Assembly: GCA_018653485.1 (NCBI GenBank)
Contig: JABHZE010000003.1
Coordinates: forward strand, 47,399-111,398
Direction: 5' to 3'
Source: an archaeon
GTDB taxonomy: Archaea; Nanobdellota; Nanobdellia; Pacearchaeales; GW2011-AR1
Length of the DNA: 64,000 nt
The position numbers were made by a program, and so were the translations under genes. Within the stretch, counting starts at the first letter, position 1; each line of letters begins with the position of its first letter. Under the pieces are notes generated by a model. The model had not been told where the DNA came from and ran no database searches. It saw only the letters and a program-made list of their open reading frames with translations. Positions 1-8,368 of this stretch are shown piece by piece.

Positions 1-99
1 AGAATAAGACAGGCAAGAGAGTTTGGTGAGAAGTTTTTTGATTAATAGAAGTGTTTTTATAGTTATTTGATTTTTAATATCTATTATAGGAAAGAAAAG

Positions 100-954
100 A
101 TGGTGAAGAAAAAGAAAAAAAAGGTGATGGAAGAGAATTCTAAGAGTTCTAAAGATGCTCCTAAGATTATTGATGAAAAAAAATCTTTTATTGATAATGA
201 AAAGGGTAACTTATTTGGAAAGGAAGATACTTCTAAAAAAACATCTAAAAAGATTGAAAGAGAGGGTAGTGGGATTCATAATTTTGATAAATTAATTGAA
301 GGAGGATTTAAGAAAAATTCTACTAACCTTGTGATGGGTGGAACTGGAACTGGAAAAAGTATTTTTGGGATTCAATTTTTGATTGAAGGTATAAGAAAAA
401 AAGAGAAGTGCATCTTTATAACTTTTGAAGAAACTAAGAGAGAATTTTATTCAAATATGAGAAATCTTGGTTTTGATTTAGAAGAATTAGAAAAAAAGGG
501 GATGTTCTTTTTCTTAGAATATACTCCTGAAAAAGTTAAGAAGATGTTAGAAGAAGGTGGAGGTATAATTGAAAGTATTATTATAAGGGAAAAGATACAG
601 AGAATTGTTATTGATAGTATTACTTCATTTGGTTTACTTTTTGAAAGAGATTTAGATAAAAGAAGTTCTTCATTAGCTTTATTTAGAATGTTAAGAAAGT
701 GGGAGTGTACTACTCTTTTAACATTTCAAGGAGAAGCATCTAGGGATTATGATTTAGCATCTAGAATTTTAGAGTTTGAATCTGATGGAATCATTTTACT
801 TTATTTTGTGAGAAATAAAAGAGAAAGAGAAAGATATTTAGAAATTTTAAAAATGAGAGGAACAAATCATTCTACTAAAGTGCATAATTTTAAAATTGAT
901 AAAAAAGGAATTGGATTAGGAAATAAAAGTCTTCCATCTGGAATTGAGTTGTAA
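100..954 (+). CDS. KaiC/RadA-like RecA-superfamily ATPase (KaiC domain protein)
   Basis: GIHNFDKLIEGGFKKNSTNLVMGGTGTGKSIFGIQFLIEG Walker A and KaiC-type N-terminus; IVIDSITSF Walker B. ORF track start (67) is TTG; first ATG at 100. Confidence 0.85.
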   Translation: MVKKKKKKVMEENSKSSKDAPKIIDEKKSFIDNEKGNLFGKEDTSKKTSKKIEREGSGIHNFDKLIEGGFKKNSTNLVMGGTGTGKSIFGIQFLIEGIRKKEKCIFITFEETKREFYSNMRNLGFDLEELEKKGMFFFLEYTPEKVKKMLEEGGGIIESIIIREKIQRIVIDSITSFGLLFERDLDKRSSSLALFRMLRKWECTTLLTFQGEASRDYDLASRILEFESDGIILLYFVRNKRERERYLEILKMRGTNHSTKVHNFKIDKKGIGLGNKSLPSGIEL

Positions 955-1023
955 TTATTAGCCTGTTTAAATGTTATTTTATAATATAGTTATCTTTAAA
1001 AATAAAACAATCTAATCAAAACA

Positions 1024-1509
1024 ATGCCAAAAAAGACTTATGAATGTTTAGTGGGAGGAGAAGGTTATGATTCTAAAGATTTAGTTGTTAGACTTCCAGA
1101 GTTTTTTCAAAGAATTCCAATGAAAATTACGCATGGTTTAAATTCTATTAATGCCTCTTATCCTGATAATCTTCTTAGAGATAGGGCTGGAAATCTTAGA
1201 CCTGAGGGAGAAATAAGAAGTTTTGCTGAAAAACTTGCAAGATCAAGAATTGAAGCAATGGCTTTAGAAGTTGCAACACATCATCAAGTATGGTTTGCTA
1301 AGAAAAATGATGCAGGAAAGTTAGAGAAACCATTATCTGCTCATTTTGAAAAATATCTTGGTGGAAATGACCATAGTATTTTATCTCAAAGAATAGGATA
1401 TAAACCTGAAGATTCTTTTTTTTATTGTGTAAAATTAACAACTGACGGAGTATTACCTGATGGAGAAGTTAGAATAATTTCAAAGGGAAGTGAAAAAGAG
1501 GGGGGGTAG
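1024..1509 (+). CDS. hypothetical protein
   Basis: 161-aa ORF with ATG start; no family recognised. Confidence 0.6.
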   Translation: MPKKTYECLVGGEGYDSKDLVVRLPEFFQRIPMKITHGLNSINASYPDNLLRDRAGNLRPEGEIRSFAEKLARSRIEAMALEVATHHQVWFAKKNDAGKLEKPLSAHFEKYLGGNDHSILSQRIGYKPEDSFFYCVKLTTDGVLPDGEVRIISKGSEKEGG

Positions 1510-1638
1510 AAGGCAAAGTTTTGATATAGATAATAATTTAGGGAATGGATTAATACAGCTTGTAATGCCTGCAGAAGTAATTGACCCTATAGTTGAAAGA
1601 ATTCGAGCTAGATATGATTAATTTTGAGATTTTAATTT

Positions 1639-2535
1639 CTATAATATTCCTGTTAAAAATCTTTCTATGAATATTTGAGCAATAAAGAAAATTGTTATGC
1701 TTAAAACAAGAATTATAGGTAAGAACCTTAATCCTTCTTTTTCTTCTCCTTTACTTACTAATCCTAATATTAGTGATGCAAAAACATCTATAACTATCAT
1801 AAAAATTAATGAAAAATATTTTATGAAATTTACAGAAACACTTACTTTTGATAATGAAAATGGAAGACTTGCAGTTGATTCTATTTCTGGGAGTCCTGAA
1901 AGAATACTTGTTAAAACTTTCACTAATATTACTGAAAGTGAAAATAATGCTGGAGCAAAAATAGATACTGCTAAGAAAATAAAAATAACATACATTAAAA
2001 CATTTGAAGCTGCCTTTTTTTCAACAAAGCCTCTTTCCCTCATGCTAACTGCTGTTTCTTCTAGAAGAATAGCTATATCTCCTCCTGCTTTAATTCCTGA
2101 AATTATTAATAAAATAGTTTTATTTATTTTTGGAGAATTAATCCTTTTAGACATTGCCATTAATGAGGAACCGATATCTTTTCCTGTTGCAATATCTTTT
2201 CCTGTTTGAATAATTTCTGCATCTAATGGTGCAAATTCTGGACGAGAACTTAACAACATTGCCCTATCAATAGTCATTCCAGCTCTTAAATTACTAGACA
2301 TTAATTGAAGAAAATCAGGGAAAATCCCTTCAATTTTTTTAATTCTCTCTGTTTTTTTAAGTATATCTTTTATATAAAAATAAATAAAAAATAATATTGG
2401 GATTGCTATTAATGCTATTCCAAAAGAAATCAAGTTAGAATAAATAAAATAAATTATTGTGCTTAAAAAAATAGTTATTATAAATGCTATTGAAATTCTT
2501 TTCTTGTTTAAAGGTTTTCTTTTTTTTCTTATCAT
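1639..2535 (-). CDS. type II/IV secretion system F-family membrane protein (TadC/GspF-like)
   Basis: LMSSNLRAGMTIDRAMLL, GIKAGGDIAILLEETA and multiple TM segments; next to the TadA-like ATPase. Confidence 0.8.
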   Translation of the reverse strand: MIRKKRKPLNKKRISIAFIITIFLSTIIYFIYSNLISFGIALIAIPILFFIYFYIKDILKKTERIKKIEGIFPDFLQLMSSNLRAGMTIDRAMLLSSRPEFAPLDAEIIQTGKDIATGKDIGSSLMAMSKRINSPKINKTILLIISGIKAGGDIAILLEETAVSMRERGFVEKKAASNVLMYVIFIFLAVSIFAPALFSLSVILVKVLTSILSGLPEIESTASLPFSLSKVSVSVNFIKYFSLIFMIVIDVFASLILGLVSKGEEKEGLRFLPIILVLSITIFFIAQIFIERFLTGIL

Positions 2536-2536
2536 T

Positions 2537-3418
2537 TTATAATAAACTTGGCCTCCTTGATTTTATTAATCCTAAAAACATTATTTGTGCAAATATTACA
2601 AATATCCCTAATGAAATAAATAATAGTGTTGCAGAATTTTTTTCTATATCTATCATAGAAGTTATTATTGTTAAAAAGGTTATTGATAGTGTTGGGATAA
2701 TCACTGTTATAAGCATATACATAACAATTAATGGATTAAGTCTATTTCCATAATTCTGAATTTGAATAAGTTGTTCTTCATTTAATGCTTTTATACTATC
2801 CTTGATAACAATGGACATGTCACTTCCTGCCATCATACCATTACTAATTTGCCATAATACTCTTCTAAAATAAAGTGAAGGATTCTTTTTTCCAAGATTG
2901 TTTAAAACTTCTGCCTCTGGTTCTCCAGCATTAATTCTCTTAACTGCTTTTTTGAATTCTAAACTTAGCACTCCGTAATCTGAATAAGATATATTAGTCA
3001 TAATACTAAACAAAGGGATTCCAGAATTTAATTGAATTAAAATATCTTCTAATGCCGGAAGTAAATCTTTTTCTATCTTTTTTTGTTTTCTTGAAACATA
3101 AATTTTTGGGTAGACTCTTTGACTAAAAAATATAAACAATGAAAAAATTGAGGATAATCCTAAACTGATTAGATAAAATTTATTTAATTCTAGCATCATA
3201 GAAATTGTTGTAGAAATTACAAGGAGAAAAAAGAAATTAATAAACAAAGATCTAAAACATATCCCAAGAAATTCTTCCCTTGTTAGTTGAATATCGCAAG
3301 CATTTAAGGTTTCTTCTAATTTTGATTTTTTTTTATGTTTAAATCTTGAGGAAAAAAATTTAGCTCTTTTTTTTAATTTTTCTAATCTTGAGAATGTGAA
3401 GGGTATTTTAAATCTCAT
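2537..3418 (-). CDS. type II/IV secretion system F-family membrane protein (TadB/C-like)
   Basis: LEDILIQLNSGIPLFSIMTNISYSDYG, NGMMAGSDMSIVIKDSIKAL, TM segments; operonic with ATPase. Confidence 0.8.
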   Translation of the reverse strand: MRFKIPFTFSRLEKLKKRAKFFSSRFKHKKKSKLEETLNACDIQLTREEFLGICFRSLFINFFFLLVISTTISMMLELNKFYLISLGLSSIFSLFIFFSQRVYPKIYVSRKQKKIEKDLLPALEDILIQLNSGIPLFSIMTNISYSDYGVLSLEFKKAVKRINAGEPEAEVLNNLGKKNPSLYFRRVLWQISNGMMAGSDMSIVIKDSIKALNEEQLIQIQNYGNRLNPLIVMYMLITVIIPTLSITFLTIITSMIDIEKNSATLLFISLGIFVIFAQIMFLGLIKSRRPSLL

Positions 3419-3421
3419 TAG

Positions 3422-5176
3422 TTACTCCTTCAAAATTTTTCTAATAGATTTGGTTGAAATATGTCTTAATAATTCTTCTTTATCTATATAATAAAGATTC
3501 ATAACTTTTCCAAAATCTTTTAAACTTCTAATTTTATTTTTTATTAAATAACTCATTATTCTCTTTTTTTCTTCTATATTTTGTGCAATTTCATTTTGAG
3601 ACATTCCAGTATTTCTAGTTATATCTTCAAAAAATCTTGAATTTTCACTATGTTTAATTATTCTATCTTCTTCTGGAATCCATCTATATAATATATTTGC
3701 ATAAGCTTTTTCATCTCCTGCTTCAAATTCTGCTACTTGTAATACTCTTCTTATTCCTCTTCTTCTATCTCTAAAAACTACTAAATTAAGATTTACTGCA
3801 TTAAGTAAATTTGGAGGAACACTTAAGGGCGGATTTGTTAATCTAGAAACTGTTTCTGCTGCAGAATCTGCATGAACTGTCGCATATACACTATGGCCTG
3901 TATGCATTGCTTCAAATAAAACCATTGCTTCTTCTTTTCTTCTCATTTCACCCAAAACAATTCTGTCTGGCCTCATTCTTAATGAGTTAATTAATAAATC
4001 AAGCATGCTTACTTCTCCTTTTCCTTCAGGATTTGGAGAACGTGTTACTAATGGACACCAATAAAGAAAATCAGGAAGCATTAATTCTCTTGTATCTTCT
4101 ACACTAATTATTCTATGATTTGGAGGAATAAACGGCATGCAGGCGTTTAGTAAAGAAGTTTTTCCTGATGCTGTTCCACCAGAGATAAGAACATTCATTT
4201 CATATTCTATTGCTAACCATAATAATGATGCAACCTCTATGTCTAGGGTTTTATTATTGATTAAATCTATTATTGTGTATGGGTCTCTTGCAAACTTTCG
4301 GATAGTTATTGTATTTCCTTTAGTAGATATTGGATAAAGTATTGAATTAATTCTGTCTCCAGTTATTAAGTGTGCATCTAATAATGGTGCAAGAACATTT
4401 ATTTGTCTTCCAACTCTTCTTGCAATTATATTTGAATAATTAACTATTTTATCTTCTCTATCAATTTTTAAATTAGATTTTAACCAACCGTATTTTTTAT
4501 GATAAACTCTAATTGATTCTTTTGCAGAAGTTATAACTACTTCTTCTAAATTAACATCATTTACTAAAAATTCTATTTCTCCTAATCCTAACATATCTTG
4601 CATAAGTTTTCCTACTAAGAATTCTTTCATATTTTTTTCAATATTTGGTAATTTTTCTTTTAAAATCTTTTCGGCTTGAATCATAAATCTTTTTTTAATT
4701 TTTAAAAAGGCATTAGGGTCTGTTATCTCATTCATTCCTACTGTTGTAGCGGTTACTAGCTCATTTCTTACTTCATCTAATAAAGAGGCTGTAGCAATAT
4801 TTATTTGAGGAACTTCTAAATTATAAACTGGGCCTGAAGTTGATTTTTGAATTCTTACAACTACCTTTACATTATCTAATAAGATATCATAACTTTCTAA
4901 GGTGCTTCCTTTTTTTTCAATTGGTTTTTCTTTTTGAGGGTGTTTATGATTTGAATTATGTTTTTGTTTATGATTTATATGATTGTTTTTTTGATGGTGT
5001 TTATGATTTGAATTATGTTTTTGTTTATGATTTATATGATTGTTTTTTTGATGATTGTTTTTCTTATTTTGAATCTGTTTGTTCTTCTCATTATTTTGTT
5101 TAGAATCCTCTTTAGGATTTTTATCTTCTTTTTTATTTCTAAATCTAAAAAATCTTTTCTTTTTTTTGTTTGCCAT
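3422..5176 (-). CDS. type II/IV secretion ATPase (TadA/VirB11-like) with a His/Asn/Lys-rich N-terminal repeat
   Basis: NVLISGGTASGKTSLLNACMPFIP Walker A; ISVEDTREL; MRPDRIVLGEMR; HTGHSVYATVHADSA. Confidence 0.92.
   Translation of the reverse strand: MANKKKKRFFRFRNKKEDKNPKEDSKQNNEKNKQIQNKKNNHQKNNHINHKQKHNSNHKHHQKNNHINHKQKHNSNHKHPQKEKPIEKKGSTLESYDILLDNVKVVVRIQKSTSGPVYNLEVPQINIATASLLDEVRNELVTATTVGMNEITDPNAFLKIKKRFMIQAEKILKEKLPNIEKNMKEFLVGKLMQDMLGLGEIEFLVNDVNLEEVVITSAKESIRVYHKKYGWLKSNLKIDREDKIVNYSNIIARRVGRQINVLAPLLDAHLITGDRINSILYPISTKGNTITIRKFARDPYTIIDLINNKTLDIEVASLLWLAIEYEMNVLISGGTASGKTSLLNACMPFIPPNHRIISVEDTRELMLPDFLYWCPLVTRSPNPEGKGEVSMLDLLINSLRMRPDRIVLGEMRRKEEAMVLFEAMHTGHSVYATVHADSAAETVSRLTNPPLSVPPNLLNAVNLNLVVFRDRRRGIRRVLQVAEFEAGDEKAYANILYRWIPEEDRIIKHSENSRFFEDITRNTGMSQNEIAQNIEEKKRIMSYLIKNKIRSLKDFGKVMNLYYIDKEELLRHISTKSIRKILKE
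4941..5054 (-). repeat. 57-bp in-frame tandem duplication encoding KNNHINHKQKHNSNHKH(H/P)Q
   Basis: tgtttatgatttgaattatgtttttgtttatgatttatatgattg occurs at 4941 and again at 4998. Confidence 0.85.
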
Positions 5177-5185
5177 ATTACTTTA

Positions 5186-6043
5186 TTATTTTTTCCTCTT
5201 TTTCTTAGTTCTCTTTTTATTAGAGTTTTCCTTCATTGTTTTTTTAACAATTTTATCTGCTTTTTTCTCAATCTTTCTATTTTCCCTTGTTTTTTTCTTT
5301 TTCTCTTTTGTTCTTATTTTTTCTTGTTTTTTGTTTTCTCTAGTTTGTTTTTTTGTTTGTTTTTTGTTTTGTTTTTCTTTCTTCTTTGGCAAGGGGCTTT
5401 GCCCCTTCCGTAACCCCTTCATAAGATTCCTTTCTTTTCTAGATGGTTTTTTTAGAGATTTGCTTGTTTCTTCTTTATCTCCCTCTAATTTATTTTTTAG
5501 TTGTTTTTTATTAATTATTTTTTCTCCTTTATTTACTATCTTAGATTTTTTTTCAACTAATTTTAAGATTGGTTTTCTCATAATCGGGTAATCAATAATT
5601 GCTAGATTTGCTGATTCTAGTATCTTACACCATTCCATTGCAGCTTCCTCATCTACCTTAAAGGCTTTAGATATTGTAGATATTTTTATTATTTTTGTTT
5701 TTTGTAATATTTCATAAAGAATATCTAAATCAGTTTTTTCCTTATTTGAAGAGTGTTTAATATTAAATGAATGAATTTCTTTTGCTTCTTTTGTTACTTT
5801 TCTATCAAGCATAGCAACTCTTACTAAAAGAAATATTAAGATTATCCAAGGAATTACTAAAAATATTTTTGAAAAACCACTCATAGAGGTATAAATTTCT
5901 CTAGCATCATCTACTACTGAAAATCCTGTTAGTCCTCCATGAAAGCTTTCATTACTATAAAATAATGCGCTAGCATTGGCTAGAAATAATATTGTTATTA
6001 CTCCAAGTACTCTGAAAAATAATAATTTCTCCCCTTTTACCAT
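5186..6043 (-). CDS. membrane protein with HTH-like segment and long Lys/Arg-rich C-terminal tail
   Basis: Two hydrophobic segments near the N-terminus, then ILQKTKIIKISTISKAFKVDEEAAMEWCKILESANLAI (winged-helix-like), then ~70 residues mostly K/R/E/Q/N. Confidence 0.6.
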   Translation of the reverse strand: MVKGEKLLFFRVLGVITILFLANASALFYSNESFHGGLTGFSVVDDAREIYTSMSGFSKIFLVIPWIILIFLLVRVAMLDRKVTKEAKEIHSFNIKHSSNKEKTDLDILYEILQKTKIIKISTISKAFKVDEEAAMEWCKILESANLAIIDYPIMRKPILKLVEKKSKIVNKGEKIINKKQLKNKLEGDKEETSKSLKKPSRKERNLMKGLRKGQSPLPKKKEKQNKKQTKKQTRENKKQEKIRTKEKKKKTRENRKIEKKADKIVKKTMKENSNKKRTKKKRKK

Positions 6044-6151
6044 GTTATTATTATATGAGTTTTATAAATTTTATAAAGGTATTGATTGGTATGAAATAAA
6101 ATAAATTTTCAGTGGAGATAGTTTTATTAAGATAACATTATATCTTAGTTA

Positions 6152-6565
6152 ATGAAAGGAAGAAGAGGTCAAATTAGCTTTGAGTATCTTGTAATTATGG
6201 GCTTTGTTATGTTTGTAATAATTAGTATTTTGGGTGTTGCATTTATCTATAGTGGAAGTATAAAAGATAGAATCAAAGTAACTCAGGTAAATAATTGTGC
6301 TAACAAAGTTATTTCAAGTGCTGAATCAATTTTTTATACTGGTTTTCCTTCTAGAACAGTTATTGATTGTTATCTTCCTGAAAATCTTTTAGATATTGAA
6401 ATTTTGGAAAATCGTTTGTTTGTTTCTGTTCAAACAAGTACTGGAATTGTAAAGACAGGTTTTTCAAGTGATGTTCCAATTACCGGGGATATTACTTCTG
6501 GTTCAGGCATTAAAAGAATAAGAGTGATTGCTCAGGAAAATAATGTTTTGTTGAGTGATTATTAG
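6152..6565 (+). CDS. class III signal peptide (type IV pilin-like) protein
   Basis: N-terminus MKGRRGQISFEYLVIMGFVMFVIISILGVAF typical of archaeal QXSXEXXXL class III signal peptides. Confidence 0.85.
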   Translation: MKGRRGQISFEYLVIMGFVMFVIISILGVAFIYSGSIKDRIKVTQVNNCANKVISSAESIFYTGFPSRTVIDCYLPENLLDIEILENRLFVSVQTSTGIVKTGFSSDVPITGDITSGSGIKRIRVIAQENNVLLSDY

Positions 6566-6636
6566 GTAGAGGCATTGTTAATAGTGAAATATGGTGGGGG
6601 ATATTAAAAGTGTTTGAAAATTGAATAAATTAAAAA

Positions 6637-7029
6637 ATGGAGAATAAAAAAGCTCAATCAGGTATAGAATTTTTAGTCTTAGTAGGTGTTGTGTTTTTTT
6701 TATTTATAGGTTACTTGGCTTTTATTCAAGAAGGTATGTCTGATAAAATTGATAGAAATGTTGATGCTAAAGTAAAGGAAACTGCTCTTACTGTTCAGAA
6801 TGAGATTAACTTAGCTGTAGAGTCTAGTGAAGGTTATTATCGAGAGTTTATTATTCCCTCAGATATTAATGGGCTTATTTATTCTGCTTCAATAAATGAT
6901 AGTCTTATTTATGTAAGAACTGATGATGGAAGGCACGCAATTGCTCTTCCTGTTAAAAATATTACTGGAGATGTGATTATTGGAGGTAATGTGATAAGAA
7001 AGGAAGATGGCATTGTTAAGCTTAATTGA
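6637..7029 (+). CDS. class III signal peptide (type IV pilin-like) protein
   Basis: MENKKAQSGIEFLVLVGVVFFLFIGYLAF. Confidence 0.8.
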   Translation: MENKKAQSGIEFLVLVGVVFFLFIGYLAFIQEGMSDKIDRNVDAKVKETALTVQNEINLAVESSEGYYREFIIPSDINGLIYSASINDSLIYVRTDDGRHAIALPVKNITGDVIIGGNVIRKEDGIVKLN

Positions 7030-7627
7030 AGGTATTTTTTTAACGAAGTTAAAAAAGGAGAGAAATGGGGGGAATGCGAAAAAAAATTTCGTTACTGATA
7101 AATCTGGGAAGGTATCTTTTAGCTCCGCTAAAAAGGGGCAGGCATGGAGTGTGGATTTAATTGTAGCGTTAGGTTTATTTTCAATTGGAATTGTTGTTTT
7201 TCTTATTTATTCAATTGATTTTACAGACCATAATAGAGATGTTTATGAAAATCTGTTTTATGATGCTGAATTTATGAGTAATATATTATTATCTGAAGGT
7301 TATCCTGTGGATTGGGATCAAGGAAATGTTGTGCAGTTAGGAATTTTAAGTGAAGGTAAAATTAATGGGAGTAAATTAGATGAATTTCATAATATTATAG
7401 GAAATGGAGATTATGAAAGCACAAAAATTCTTTTTAATACAAAATATAATTATTATTTTTTCTTTAGTGAAGAAATGGTGCTTCATGAAGGTGGTGTTCC
7501 TGTTGATGGTTTAGGTCAACCTGGATTTGACATTAATAATATAACTGAGGATAATCTTATAAAAATAACTAGGTTTAGTATCTATAATGATAAACCTGTG
7601 AGTGTTTATTTATATGTGTTTGATTGA
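7007..7627 (+). CDS. pilin-like/minor pilin-like protein
   Basis: KKGQAWSVDLIVALGLFSIGIVVFLIYSIDF single N-proximal TM, within pilin cluster; true start uncertain. Confidence 0.6.
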   Translation: MALLSLIEGIFLTKLKKERNGGNAKKNFVTDKSGKVSFSSAKKGQAWSVDLIVALGLFSIGIVVFLIYSIDFTDHNRDVYENLFYDAEFMSNILLSEGYPVDWDQGNVVQLGILSEGKINGSKLDEFHNIIGNGDYESTKILFNTKYNYYFFFSEEMVLHEGGVPVDGLGQPGFDINNITEDNLIKITRFSIYNDKPVSVYLYVFD

Positions 7628-7637
7628 ATGGTGAAAA

Positions 7638-7973
7638 TTAATACTTAAAAGTCCTTTCATAAGCTTTATGGTCCATCCAATCTAGAATAATTGATACCAC
7701 TAATATTTCTTGATTTTCAATAGAATATAATAATCTCCAAGCATTTGGTAAATTATATTTCCAAAGATTGTTTATTTGATATTTATGTAAATAAGATTTT
7801 GGAATTAATCTCTTTGGTATTTGGATTCCACAAAAGGCATTTTCTTCAATATCTTGAAATGCACGAATTAACCAATCATGTATCTTTTTTTGATTTTTGT
7901 GAGAGTTTATTAATTCTTCAAATGCTTTTTGAATCTTTTTATCAGCAAATCTAACTTTGGAGGGTAATTTCAT
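7638..7973 (-). CDS. RelE/ParE-superfamily toxin-like protein
   Basis: NLWKYNLPNAWRLLYSIENQEILVVSIILDWMDHKAYERTF C-terminal RelE-like motif; overlaps upstream small ORF by 4 nt. Confidence 0.7.
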   Translation of the reverse strand: MKLPSKVRFADKKIQKAFEELINSHKNQKKIHDWLIRAFQDIEENAFCGIQIPKRLIPKSYLHKYQINNLWKYNLPNAWRLLYSIENQEILVVSIILDWMDHKAYERTFKY

Positions 7974-8251
7974 TTTTTTGATTTTGACCAGAATAATTCT
8001 TTATTCTTAATATTATCATCCCTATTTTCTGGATAATAAATCCATCCAATTTTTCCTTCAGAATCAATTGAGATTTTTCTAGAATATAATAAATAATCAA
8101 TTGTAACACAGAATGTTTGATACATCATTTTTTTTGGAAGATTTTCCCATAAGGCTCTTTTTTTAAATTCTCCATCAAATTTTTGGATAGCTTTTTCTAC
8201 CATTAAAACAGTATCTAGTCTCGGATATCTTCGAATTTGTTTTATTTCCAT
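7970..8251 (-). CDS. putative antitoxin partner (winged-helix-like) of the RelE-like toxin
   Basis: Small ORF immediately upstream of and overlapping the toxin ORF; compact helical/wing-like sequence. Confidence 0.5.
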   Translation of the reverse strand: MEIKQIRRYPRLDTVLMVEKAIQKFDGEFKKRALWENLPKKMMYQTFCVTIDYLLYSRKISIDSEGKIGWIYYPENRDDNIKNKELFWSKSKK

Positions 8252-8368
8252 GTTATATCAATGGATATAACAATATTTAAATGTTTTTGTGTCTCAATAA
8301 CCTAATTTTAAAAAGTATGGTTTCTTCTTTATCTCTAGAGAATTGGGATATTTTAATTGAGGTGAAAA

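Noticed and set aside
1697-2753. Plus-strand ORFs 1697-2209 and 2484-2753
   Set aside because: They are antisense to the well-supported TadC/TadB-like genes.
4840-5591. Plus-strand ORFs of 87, 132 and 170 aa
   Set aside because: They are antisense to the His/Lys-rich coding regions of the ATPase and the polybasic protein; the Phe/Leu-rich translation is the expected complement of Lys-rich codons.
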